Assembly: GCA_020698575.1 (NCBI GenBank)
Contig: CM036257.1
Location: forward strand, 20,537,520 to 20,601,519
DNA length: 64,000 nt
Source: Bostrychus sinensis
Lineage: Eukaryota > Chordata > Actinopteri > Gobiiformes > Eleotridae
Reading direction: 5' to 3'
The translations under genes were made by a program, and so were the position numbers. This document shows positions 37,201 to 48,058 of the stretch, piece by piece; the stretch's first letter is position 1, and every line of letters starts with the position of its first letter. The notes under the pieces are model-generated. The model searched no databases and was not told the DNA's origin. It saw only the letters and a program-made list of their open reading frames with translations.

Positions 37201-40200
37201 TTGCCACAGCTCGCATTGATGTGCCATCCTGGATGAGCTGCACTACCTGAGCCACTTGAGTAGGTTGTAGACTCAGTCTCATGCTACCAGTAGAATGAAA
37301 GCAACGCCAGCATTCAAAAGTGACCAAAACATCAGCCAGAAAGCATAGGAACTGAGAAGTGGTCTGTGGTCACCTCCTGCAGAACCACTCCTTTATTGGG
37401 GGAGTCTTGCTAATTGCCTATAATTTCCAGCTGTTGTCTATTCCATTTGCACAACAGCAGGTGAAACTGATTGTCCACTTAGGAAGCAACACTGATTGAC
37501 ACAGAACACTGATTCACAGAAGTGTGATTGACTTTGAGTTATATTGTGTTGTTTAAGTGTTCCCTTTATTTATTTTTTTGAGCAGTCTATGTTAAAATAC
37601 CCTATTAAATTCACTCAGTTGCTCACTAATTCACACAGGACAGTAACTATATTTTTTTCTGACTGGAACAATTTGGTTTTGTTTTTAGCCAATTTTTAAT
37701 CTTAGCTGTGTACAATTTGAAATCAGAGATCGTCTTAATTTAATGTTGAACAACCTTTGCTTACCTGGCACTTTAAAAGAGATGATATCCTGCAGCAGGC
37801 CTTCATCCTGAGCCTTTTTGGCCAGAGTGTGTGAGCGTAGAGCAAATTCATCCTGCTCTACTCTAGAGACTCCAAAAGCAGCTGCCAAACGGTCAGCACT
37901 GTGGCCCATGGTCTCTGCTGTGGAGAACTCAGCCACTGCAGGGAGCTAAAATACAGGCGCATGTCAATAAATTTGAAAAGTTACATTATTTCAGTAGTTA
38001 AATTTAAAAAGTGAAATTATTTATTCATTTTAATTCTAGGTTTCTAGGTGGACCTTTCATTCTCAGCATTTGACCTATCCTCTAATGATACTTGTTGGGG
38101 CAACCTGTCAAAAGGAGTGGGCAATCCTAGTCAGGAGTACCAAGTTAGAGGATTAGTTTAAGGTATAAAAGGTATATTTATTTGTCTTCCATAGGAGAAA
38201 TTTGTCATATTTGTCATGTTTTCTATGGGCCTATTTACATGACAACGCTAATCAGGAAAATGCAACAGTCATACCGCCTGTGATTCACATGTACATGAAA
38301 ACGCTTAAGAGTGACGAAAAGTAAACTGTAGTACCTGTGTTTGTCCAACAAACAGTGCTGTTTAGGATTTTGTGGTTTTCTGGCACCGATCTCATAAAGT
38401 CTCTCCTAAAAGTAAGTACTTGTACAGATATTACTGACAGTTAATGGACCAAATATGAACGTATAAATTATAAAAGCCTTGTATTTTGCGCTTGTGGGTC
38501 AGCTGACATGTGCCCGGCAGAAAGCCAATCATTGTTCAGATTGGGGCTGTTAGGTCATTGTTTTCTGTGAAGACGCTGTTCTCACAGCTTAGAGCGGCTC
38601 TAAGGGGCTCCCACTGTGAGACAAAAACACCTTCTTAAGCGTTTTTGGAAAACGGAAACCCCGTCTTCAAGTAAACAAAAGGCCAAACCACAACGAAACA
38701 TTTGCAGATTCGGTAAAATGCATTGTCGTCTAAATGGCCCCATAGATATGGTGTATGTTTTAGGTTGGGTGATTGATTGTGATAGTCATGAATTGTGTTA
38801 ATTATATCATGTAGTTATATGATGTTATGTTCTAATGTTAGGGCATACTGATTTTTTTTTTTACTGTAATCTATAATCAGCTTGAAATAATAACCCTGTG
38901 TATACTGGATCTATACAATGAGCTTTACTTCAAATGTAAATACTGAAATACCACAATGTACACATAAACAGGGGGTAAAGCATAGCACAGATTTTTGTAC
39001 ATGTAGGGCAGGAATGAAAATGTACCTCTGGAGAAAGGTGTGCAAGTCTGATGCTACCAATCAAACTTAGTCTCTGTCCAAGGGTCTTTGCCTTATTCAG
39101 AGAAAGCATAGTCTTCCTCATCTTACGGCTGTGACGGATAGGAACGTCAGACATGAACTCCACTCCTCCTGCTACAACTGCATCACACTGGCCAGCAGCA
39201 ATCAAACCCACAGCTAAAGCAAAAGAAGGTGGGAGGAGAAGACAGTCAGTGTTCCTAGTATTAAGACAACTATTAATAGCACAAGTTCAACAGAGCAGCT
39301 GATTGACAAACCTGAGGTCATTGCTTGGTTGGAGGAGATGCAGGCCATGGTGACAGTATGAGCTGGGATCTTATCTGAAAAACCTGCTCCAAGTGCTGCC
39401 TGAAGTCACAATTGTATGAATAATTAATAACATTGACCATTATATTTGGGTTTATATGTCCAAAGCACTTTTAAAGGAGTAGGATAGGATAGTAGTAGTC
39501 ATAGGATTTGTAATGTGATTACCTCTCTGGCTACATTACTGGTCTTGACCTCCTGAATAACCGTTCCATAAATGATGTAGTCTACAGCATCTTTGGGTAC
39601 ACCTGTCTTGTGCAAGAGGCCCCTAGAAAATAAAATAAATCTACTTAGATTACAGAAACAATGCCTTCTTATATTCAACATAGCACATTGAGTAGTATAG
39701 ACACTGCAAATGAAAAAAAGGTTTTAATTGTTCACTTACTGTAGAGCTGCTCTGGCCAAGTCATGGGGCATAAGGTCAGCGTATCTGTAAACACAAATCA
39801 ACAATGTCACACATTGCTATCAGTGTCAAATATGGGACAAGTTGTGAATGAATAGTTAGGAGACATACGTAGTTCCAGACATCAGGAAAGGGGTGCGGAC
39901 TCCTTCCACCAACACAATGTTCCTTACACCGGGTCGGGCCAGAGTCTTTTTACTTTTTGCCTGAGCTACAAATCACAAATACATGTCAGCAGCACAATGT
40001 CACAAATATATTTTGCATTTAGCATTTATTACAACCCTTAACGTGCATTTTAAACATAATCACATTTAGAAGAAACAGAAGCAGTAACTTACCCTGAGCA
40101 TGTAGCTGAGATGTTGTACTTAGGGAACGAGCAGCTGAAAGAAACACAAGAATACGTTTCTAGGACATCTTCCAAGTAATAGGCCATGAAATAATGATTA

Positions 40201-40338
40201 GAATAGCTTTTGTAATAAAATAAACACTGACACAACTAATACAGTATTTTTAAATACAGACACGTTTGATTTACCATATTGGACTGCCCTTGCTGGACTG
40301 ATGGGACAGCTACGCACAGAGTTCAGCAACATGGCCAT
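34211..40338 (-). CDS. hadhb: Mitochondrial trifunctional protein beta subunit (3-ketoacyl-CoA thiolase), 15 coding exons
   Basis: Thiolytic cleavage of long-chain 3-ketoacyl-CoA, the last step of beta-oxidation, in complex with hadha. Coding exons on the minus strand, in order: 40338-40275, 40134-40093, 39965-39869, 39784-39740, 39622-39523, 39399-39312, 39213-39026, 37945-37765, 35866-35745, 35644-35565, 35476-35429, 35297-35210, 34963-34889, 34816-34652, 34246-34211. They join in frame to 472 codons plus TGA; human is 474. A basic N-terminus rich in Ser and Ala fits a transit peptide. Thiolase signatures are present: nucleophile Cys136 in MACISSNQAM, HEAF with His377, GHPFG with His426, and Cys456 in AACAAGG. 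The exon starting at 39965 uses the upstream AG, because the next AG would bring an early stop. A second Met lies two codons after the first, so the exact start is uncertain by 2 residues. The intron between 37765 and 35866 hosts a Tc1 element. Confidence 0.97.
34325..34612. repeat. Rearranged family C copy in hadhb intron 14-15 region
   Basis: AATCTAAATTGCTCATAGTG-AATGGTTGTC on the plus strand is joined to TGTCTTTGGACTGTGAGG and AGAGAACCCACTG on the minus strand. It fills most of the last intron, ending about 40 bp from the exon at 34652. Confidence 0.55.
36042..37587 (-). mobile_element. Degenerate Tc1-like transposon in hadhb intron 9
   Basis: Ends read CACTGCTCAAAAAAA and, inverted, GACTGCTCAAAAAAA, flanked by TA on both sides (36040-36041 and 37588-37589), the Tc1/mariner target. 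At 1546 bp it is close to the usual ~1.6 kb. The transposase lies on the minus strand, the same direction as hadhb. Confidence 0.93.
36294..37282 (-). pseudogene. Tc1-like transposase, frameshifted
   Basis: Starts MRLSLQPTQVAQVVQLIQDG and shows the paired-type helix-turn-helix DNA-binding region (GTSMRAVARRFAVSVSIVSRA), a basic GRRRA stretch and the first catalytic Asp context LFTDESRF. The frame closes just after FTLST near 36800, where two bases appear to be missing. Similarity to the family resumes downstream, and around 36538 a further piece of roughly 35 bases seems lost. The family end (…THTTE-like region) reaches the stop at 36294. It cannot give active enzyme. Confidence 0.9.
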
Positions 40339-40601
40339 GATTATCTGTAAAGGAAAATACATTTGATGTTACTTACAACTTTATTTCAATATTTTATACA
40401 TTTAAAAAATGTGAAGATTTGCAATTAAATGAATAAAGAACAACATGTACCATGTTGACCTCCCATTTTCAACTTACAAATTGCTAATGCAAAACTGGGT
40501 CTTCGATTGGAGCAGTACAAAGTAACAGAACACCAGATTGTACTTTAGATGACAAAATGACACAAATGTCACGGTCATAGTCACAGCCCAACCTCCTGCT
40601 C

Positions 40602-40614
40602 TGACCCTTCACCT
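40602..40614 (-). promoter_or_regulatory. Candidate DR1 nuclear-receptor element
   Basis: Minus-strand reading is AGGTGA-A-GGGTCA, two AGGTCA-like half sites with one spacer base, the layout bound by PPAR/RXR and HNF4. It lies in hadhb intron 1, about 0.3-0.4 kb from the shared promoter. PPAR-alpha control of fatty-acid oxidation genes is established; binding here is inference and each half site has one mismatch. Confidence 0.4.
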
Positions 40615-40917
40615 ACTTTCTCAGGAAAAGACAGCGGCACTATAAGTGTGTCAGACGGCTATACATATTGGGTAGATGTTATGCCACTTAAATAATCATT
40701 CCTAATCATTCCGCCCAATTAGCAATTAGTAATGCACTCTTATTTCATAAAATATGGCTAATTTAGCTTGCTGTGGGCTAGCAATTGTAGCAAATTAGCT
40801 ACGTGATAGCTAAAGTTTACACACTGTTTGGGGGATTTAAAACAGAAAGGCTTTCACTGATTCATACAATGTTGAGTGGTTTTGTACACAGTAGGTAAAT
40901 ATTAAAATGAGGCTTAC

Positions 40918-41000
40918 CTGTACTTGTGTTTTGATCGCTTCCCTGTCAAACTCTCAGCCACACTCGGCACCGCGCTGTGGACTACAAAAACCGCTAACGC
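40918..41000 (-). other. hadhb: hadhb 5' untranslated exon (likely)
   Basis: On the minus strand a clean donor (ACAG|GTAAGC) at 40918/40917 pairs with the acceptor before 40344, six bases upstream of the hadhb start codon. This suggests a short non-coding first exon. Its 5' end is not visible; 41000 is a guess. Confidence 0.6.
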
Positions 41001-41309
41001 TTTTAATGACCCACAGAAGTAGTGACTGACCTAAATATGCCTGAACAAAAATATTATTCTCTGATAAATGATTATCCATCAGGAAACGTTTAATTATAAT
41101 TTTACTAAAAAAATCTATAAGTGCATACAATAAATAGGGTTTTGCGTGTACAAGTAAATAAAAAACATTGCACTACTTCAGCATTTATGTAAAGACAAAA
41201 CCGAAGCTACTTTTTGGGTCCTTCTTCTTGTTTGATATTCGACACTCTTGCGCCCCCATCGGCTCAAACAAAAATTTTGGGTTGATCGTTTTGAGTTTCA
41301 AGACAAGTC
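40918..41309. promoter_or_regulatory. Shared (bidirectional) hadhb/hadha promoter interval
   Basis: Only about 0.4 kb separates the likely first exon of hadhb from the hadha start codon, and the two genes diverge. A head-to-head HADHA/HADHB promoter is established in mammals and keeps subunit output matched. The strip contains a small CpG-bearing patch around 40960-41000 (CGGCACCGCGCTG). I see no convincing TATA box. Confidence 0.75.
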
Positions 41310-44300
41310 ATGGCATTTGCTCGTGCAGCCGGCATTTTTTCCAAATTTGCATCCAGCAAGTACCCTACATATGCAGGTATGTGTACAGTTATTAAAAAAA
41401 CTTACTTTTCACTAACTTGAGCCATTATTGACACGCATTGTCTGTTTCCGTGTGTTTCATTCATACAACCGGGTTCCTGAACTTTCACCCAGATAGATCA
41501 GCGCCACAGTGATTTAAATGTTTGTAGTCCACCTGTGCCAGGCCTGTCTGGCAGAGACATTGTGTACCATTGAGCTACTATTTATATTCAGTTTTCTGTA
41601 AAGATTTTTAAATAAAATTCAGTTTGTTTTGTTTTATTTTACTCTACCCACCATCAGATAAATGCAAAATTAGTTCTGTGATGGTCCAAAGTAACAATCC
41701 TTGACCCCTTTAAAAACAGTTGTTACCTCAGGCTGAGAACAATTGGTCACATAGCACATATAATTACTGTTGGCTACAGATTTGGTGATGCCTGGTTAAA
41801 TATTGACATGCAACAGAGCTGCTGAAGTCAGCATTATTATTTTATTTATTTTATTTATTACCTCTTATATATTTTCCCATTAAGGTGTACTGTGAAAGTA
41901 ATCTGCTGCTTTTCCAATCATATTCACTGTCCAGATAGCAGTGGAGTAATTCACCTGTGTCTCTGTGTTTGTCAGCCCATGCAAGCAGAAGCCTCTCGGT
42001 GTCCTCACCTTTGGCAGGTAACTCATTTTTGTCCACTCATTAAACATTTGGATGTACTAGGTTACAACACAATTCACACGTTTTATCTTTACCTCTACTC
42101 ATGACAACAATATTGTAATATCTAAATATGTGCTATGAAAGCTTTACATTAAAATAGTTTAGTTTCGTATGTTTTTAATCATAGTTAAGCTTATTACTGC
42201 TTTCCAATTACAGTATATCAGATTCTATGTCTATCTTACCCTTGCTGTTTGTGTCAAAAACTTATATACTGACACTAAAGTAATATAATTTTGGTGGCCA
42301 CGTGTCTTGATACCTCTCAATCTTTTTTCCTGTCCTCCCCATCAAGCTCGAACACATGTCAGCTATGAGCTCAAGGATGATGTGGCAGTTATACGACTCA
42401 ATGATCCCACATCCAAGGTTTGTGTGTAAGACATGTATGCACAGTGCACACGTCAAGAAAATTTCTGTTTGTGACAGTGTTGACTAGCTGTCACGGTGTT
42501 GGTCGAGATTTCATCTGATTAATCAGTATTTGTGTTTTGTGCAGGTGAACACCCTGTCAGTGCAGCTGCAGTCTGAGCTGACAGAGGTGATGGGAGAGAT
42601 CTGGTCCAATGGAGCTGTGAAAAGTGCTGTCCTCATCTCCAGCAAACCAGGCTGCTTCATTGCTGGGGCAGATATCAAGTAGGCTTAACAAATTTCAGTG
42701 TCCAACAACAAGAAATACATTTGACTGATGTGCTAATGTCATGCTAACTTGGTGCATGTCTCTGTGCAGCATGATTTCAGCCTGTAAAAGCAGCGAGGAG
42801 GTGACCCATCTCTCACAAGAAGGTCAGAAGATGTTTGAGAAGATTGAGAAATCACCTATCCCTATTGTCGCTGCCATCAACGGGTCCTGTCTGGGTGGAG
42901 GCCTTGAAGTATGAACCTGGAAATAACAAATGAGCTGAACCTAATAATTGCCATTTATATTACTGTCACTATTACTCCTGTCTTTTTAGTTTGCTTTAGC
43001 CTGCCAGTATCGAGTTGCAACCAAAAGCCGTAAAACAATCTTGGGCACACCAGAGGTCATGTTGGGACTGCTGCCTGGAGCAGGTGGTACTCAAAGACTA
43101 CCTAAGATGGTAATTAATTAATTTGTGTAATCATTATACTATAATTGTTTCCAAAAGCTTTAACTTCTTGTCATCTTTATATATGTCTAGGTGGGACTCC
43201 CTGGAGCCTTTGACATGATGTTGACAGGCAGAAACATCAGAGCTGATAGAGCCAATAAGATGGGCCTGGTGCACCAGCTTGTTGACCCATTAGGTAAAGT
43301 CCATCATCCGAGAAACATGTTGCTTTTTTGCTGAAGTGGAGATTCTGTAAAAGTCTCTATCTCATAAGAAAACATCTGGAAACACAAAAATTAAAGTCAC
43401 ACATCCTACTGTAGCCAACCACTAGGGGGCAGCTATTTTGACTTGTCTGCTGTGCTGGAGCTTCAACAGCAATTTCCCATTGATCTTAAATAATGATAAA
43501 TAATTGTAGTTTGATTAATAACATATTCATATACAAGCTTGCAAGGTTAAATGTGTTTGAGCAAGTTTTATGTTTTTTATGGGTTTTTAGGTCCCGGTGT
43601 GAAACCTGCAGAAGAAAGGACTATTGAATACCTCGAGGAAGTGGCTGTCGATTTGGCCAAAGGAATCGCCAACAAGAAAGTGCCCATTACCAAAGAGAAA
43701 GGCCTTGTACAAAGTAAGAAAAACTTTGATCCTAACGTAAACAGGAGACTTTTTTAGCGGTGTGTACCTTTTTATTATTGTGTGTCTGGCTGTGCAGAGC
43801 TGCAGGACACAGTCATGGGCCTTGGTCCAGTGCAAAACAAGATCTATAAGACTGTGAGGGAGAAAGTCCAAAAACAAACTAAAGGACTGTACCCTGCTCC
43901 CGTCAAAATCATTGAAGTAAGTTAAAATTACAACTTTGGCAAGATACTTATTATTGCTTCTAGCTGTTTAAAACATATCTAAATTCTTTGTTGCAGTGTG
44001 TCCAGGCAGGTATGGAGAAGGGCAGAGAGGCTGGTTATCAAACTGAAGCTGAGGTATGTTTTTTTTGTCTCTTGTATATCATCGTGATGGATTAGAAATA
44101 GTCTGAGGTTTATGAAGAAAGACATTTTTCTTGCATTATAAGTGTTGTCTTTGAATTTTACCTATGCATTTTTCTCATACCCAGAACTTTGGACAGCTTG
44201 CCATGACTTCTGAATCCAAGGCTCTGATTGGCCTTTATCATGGTCAGGTGATGTGTAAGAAGAACCGATTTGGGAGCCCAGAGAAGGAAGTGAAGTAAGG

Positions 44301-47300
44301 GCCTCTATTTTCATGTTGTGTTATGTTTTAGTTGTGCGTGTATAATGCAAATATTAATTTAAATGGTTTGTGTTTTTAGAAAGCTGGCCATTCTTGGTGC
44401 AGGACTGATGGGGGCTGGCATTGCACAGGTATCCATTGATAAAGGCCTAAACACCATCTTAAAGGACACAACAGCAGAGGGCATCAGCAGAGGAGAGGAA
44501 CAAGTCTACAAAGGGTAATGATCATTTTCATGGATTATTTTAAGTAGAGGCGCATAGCAATAATATTCCAGTGAATTATTCCAAGCATTTTATTTTATTT
44601 GTGATGATTACTGCTTATAGTTAATGAAAACCAAAATTCAGTTTCTTAGGAATATTTCTGAATATTACACAGTCATTACAAATTAGAGAAATAAATGTCG
44701 TGTGTACTGAATTAATACAATAAATGTGTTTCACATTTGAATTAAACTACTCAAATTACTTCACAGTTTCACAGTATTTTAATTTATTAACCTGTGTTTG
44801 TAATTAGTGAGATATAAAATGTATAACAAATTTCTTCATTATTATTTCTTCACCATAAATCTTTTGTAGTCTGAACAGTAAGGTGAAAAAGAAGGCACTG
44901 ACTTCCTTTGAGCGTGACACCACTCTGTCCAACCTTTCTGCTCAGCTCGACTATTCAGGTTTCCAGTCCGTTGACATGGTGATCGAGGCAGTTTTTGAAG
45001 ATATCAACATCAAGCATAAAGTCATCAAGGAAATGGAGGAGGTGAGTCATGCGCCCAATGAGCTCAGTTAATTTAATAAAAGTTGAAATCATTGTGTAGT
45101 CTGTGGGCATATTGGCAAATGCCCTTTGGGAAGCACAAGCGCACATCGAAAAATTTAAAAATTGTGATGACATTATGTTGTGTATAAACCTATATATAAA
45201 TTCAGTACACACAGAGTGACAGTTTTAATTATGGTGATTAATGGTGAAGATATAATATGCTAATTTTATGAGATATTGAATTTTATGCCATTATCATCAC
45301 AGTTACTTAACCCTCAGGCCCTCCTTTAAAAAAAATCACATTCCTCCTCTTAAAGCCCTTTTAGGTCACTGGGTCACATTTAAAAATATAAAGAAAAAAC
45401 TTTTTTGTTGTCTTCATCATACATAGCAAAAGTGAATTAATTTTTATGTTTTTAAGCCCCTAAATGCCAGTTTGTTCACATAATTCCTATATCTTTGTAA
45501 TTAAAACATGAATTGTTTACTATTTAAAGTACCAGTCCTGGGTAGGTCACTGATTAGCCCTAACACTGATTTTGGTACATTTTACTTTGTGTGCCATTAC
45601 AGGAAAAGGTCAGAAAATAACTTTAAAAAAGGACAGAAACTCAAGTTTTTCCTCTTAAAGCCCTAAGAGGCCTGGTGGGAATGGGAATTATAGGAGAAGT
45701 GTTTCCCACAATGCAATAAAAAAATGGTGGATCTGGTGGTGATTTTTTTCGTTGGGTGTATTTTTCAGCTTCTGACCGACAGGGTTACAGAGGAATTAAC
45801 ATGATTTAATATTTCTGTATTACAATGGCAGTAGAGTGAAAATAATTGAGTCAATGGGTCCAAAAGGGGCTTTATTGTTTTTGTCTAGACAGTAGATTTT
45901 TTTTCTCAGTTGTCACACTGAAATTCTAAAATCCATTTATTAAAGAAAATCTTTGTCAAATATCATCACTCTAGCATAAGAAATGCCAAAATGAGAGCAA
46001 AAAATAGATTTGAAAAACCCTAAAAAGGAGCTAGGGGGCCTGAGGGTTAAATAAACTGTAATCTGTATGTACTGAATCAATTTAATATTATGCTTTTCAC
46101 TTTGAATAGAAATGCCAACATAAATAGACTTTTCAACAATATGCATGTGTCTGTAGTAATTAAACATAAATGATGTGGTGTTGTTTTTCACAGGTGATTC
46201 CTCCGCACTGTGTTTTTGCCTCAAACACATCTGCTTTGCCGATCAAGGACATTGCTGCTGCCAGTAAACGCCCTGAAAAGGTCTGACAGTCAGTGGATTG
46301 TGTCTAGAAGCAATCAATGTGTGTTACATAAAATAATATTATTCTTTTGCCTCCAGGTGATTGGTATGCACTATTTCTCTCCAGTGGACAAAATGCAGTT
46401 GCTAGAGATCATCACCACAGATAAGACGTCTAAAGATACTCTGGCTTCTGCGGTCAGTGTGGGCCTCAAACAAGGCAAAATTATTATTGTGGTTGGGGTA
46501 AGTACATTTCACCTTTAACAATCAATTACTTAATATTGTGCATAAAAATTACATTTGTTTCAATCAGGATTGTCCAGGATTTTACACCACTCGCTGCTTA
46601 GCTCCCATGCTAGCAGAGGCTGTAAGAGTGCTCCAGGTGAGAGCTTGTAGAATAAGCATTTTTAATAATATTGGTCACCTATGGATACAATAAAATCCAT
46701 TATTGGATCTAATAGGAAGGAACTGGACCAAAAAAGCTGGACACACTGACAACCAGCTTTGGTTTTCCTGTTGGAGCTGCAACACTTGCGGATGAAGTTG
46801 GAATTGATGTAGCGGCCCATGTAGCAGAGGTAAGGCTGGACTGTAAGAGGCATGCAATTACTGTAATTTGATTCTGTTTGTTTGAGACTAGTAATGCCAT
46901 GTCTGTCTGCTTGCTTGCAGGATCTTGGCAAAGCGTTTGGTTCTCGTTTTGGAGGTGGAAATGTGGAGGTTCTCAAGACAATGGTGGAAAAAGGTTTCAA
47001 AGGCAAGTTGCACCTCCTCTTAACAATTACATAAAACAACTTTGTTCTATTGGGCATAGTTCAGTGGTACAAAGTTAATAATGACCAAGGCTACTTAGAG
47101 ATAAAAGCCAGAGTTAAATCCAGCGTGTGAAAAATAACCCACAAAAGGTCAGCCTTATAGTCAGACTATAATCTTTTCATTCTACACATGAGCACCAAAG
47201 AGCTTTTCATGAGTTACAAGTATGTAAAATTCCCTCATACTATACTTATCTGTTAATTGCAATCTTTTTATTAAGTGTCTTGTAGTGTATTAAGTGTTAT

Positions 47301-48058
47301 TTTATTAAGAGTTTTGGTCATCTGTAAGAAAAAAAAGTCTGTTTCATCTAGGTTAAAGTGTGCCATCTCTCATTTATAGGTCGTAAGTCGGGAAAAGGCT
47401 GCTTTGTCTATGGAAAAGGCAAAAGGGGCAAGAGTGTGAATCCTGATGCTGAGGAAATTCTCCAAAAATTCAAACTGTCTGCTCCATCTACAGTGTAAGT
47501 ATTTTTTTTTTAAACTCACATCTTCTGCTTTTAGTTATTCTCTATACTGACGTTTTCCTGTCCTGTTTGAATCCGCACAGCTCGTCAGACGGAGATATTC
47601 AGCACAGGCTGGTGTCTCGTTTTGTCAATGAAGCCGTGTTGTGCCTTCAAGAGGGAATCCTGACAAACCCAGTAGAGGGCGACATTGGAGCAGTGTTTGG
47701 ACTTGGTTTTCCCCCCTGCCTGGGTGGTAGGTCACACAAACACTACATGCACAAGCTCACACATTTTAAGTATATGCTACAAAACATAGAAATTGTACAG
47801 AACCCCTTAAAACAGTCCTGGTTGGTAAAATGTCACCTTTCCACAATTTCACGAGTTACTATAACTACAAAAAAACAGCACGGTAACAATGTGTCAATGC
47901 CATGCTTGCCAGGTCCATTCAGGTTTGTGGATTCATTCGGGGCTGATAATCTCGTGAATATCATGAGGCGATTCGAAGATGTTTATGGAAACCAGTTCAC
48001 GCCATGCCAGCTGCTACTGGACCACGCCAAAGACCCCAGCAAGAAGTTCCACAAATGA
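41310..48058 (+). CDS. hadha: Mitochondrial trifunctional protein alpha subunit (enoyl-CoA hydratase / 3-hydroxyacyl-CoA dehydrogenase), 21 coding exons
   Basis: Hydrates long-chain enoyl-CoA and oxidises the 3-hydroxyacyl-CoA with NAD+ in the mitochondrial matrix/inner membrane, as partner of the hadhb thiolase. Coding exons: 41310-41376, 41976-42017, 42347-42417, 42545-42678, 42770-42908, 42990-43109, 43191-43293, 43591-43713, 43798-43916, 43997-44053, 44185-44294, 44380-44514, 44870-45041, 46194-46280, 46357-46497, 46568-46636, 46716-46829, 46921-47002, 47380-47494, 47581-47726, 47913-48058. They join in frame to 763 codons plus TGA, the human length. Residues 1-36 are rich in Ala, Ser, Arg and Lys, fitting a transit peptide. 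The crotonase part shows the NGSCLGGGLE stretch with Glu151 and Glu173 in GTPE. The dehydrogenase part shows GAGLMG (368-373) and His498 in GMHYFSP. Intron 18 uses a GC donor; all others are GT-AG. One small difference from human is VVGDCPG where human has VVKDGPG. The start is the only Met followed by a transit-like peptide. Confidence 0.97.
45311..46046. mobile_element. Non-autonomous piggyBac-like element in hadha intron 13
   Basis: Flanked by TTAA on both sides (45307-45310, 46047-46050). Termini are inverted: CCCTCAGGCCC at the left and its complement at the right. TTAA target and CCC ends define piggyBac-type elements. The 736 bp hold no transposase frame. It supplies most of the 1.15 kb intron. 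Confidence 0.85.
47003..47379 (+). other. hadha: hadha intron 18 with GC donor (GC-AG intron)
   Basis: The reading frame requires the exon to stop after TTC AAA G at 47002. The next bases are GCAAGT, and the acceptor is TTTATAG before 47380. Joining gives the conserved KGFKGRKSGKG. A donor of AAAG|GCAAGT is the usual strong context of the rare GC-AG class. Confidence 0.9.

Noticed and set aside
36638..37219. 193-codon plus-strand open frame
   Set aside because: It is the antisense shadow of the Tc1 transposase on the minus strand.
47727..47912. Open frame running through the last hadha intron
   Set aside because: The frame is open by chance; the conserved protein requires splicing 47726 to 47913.
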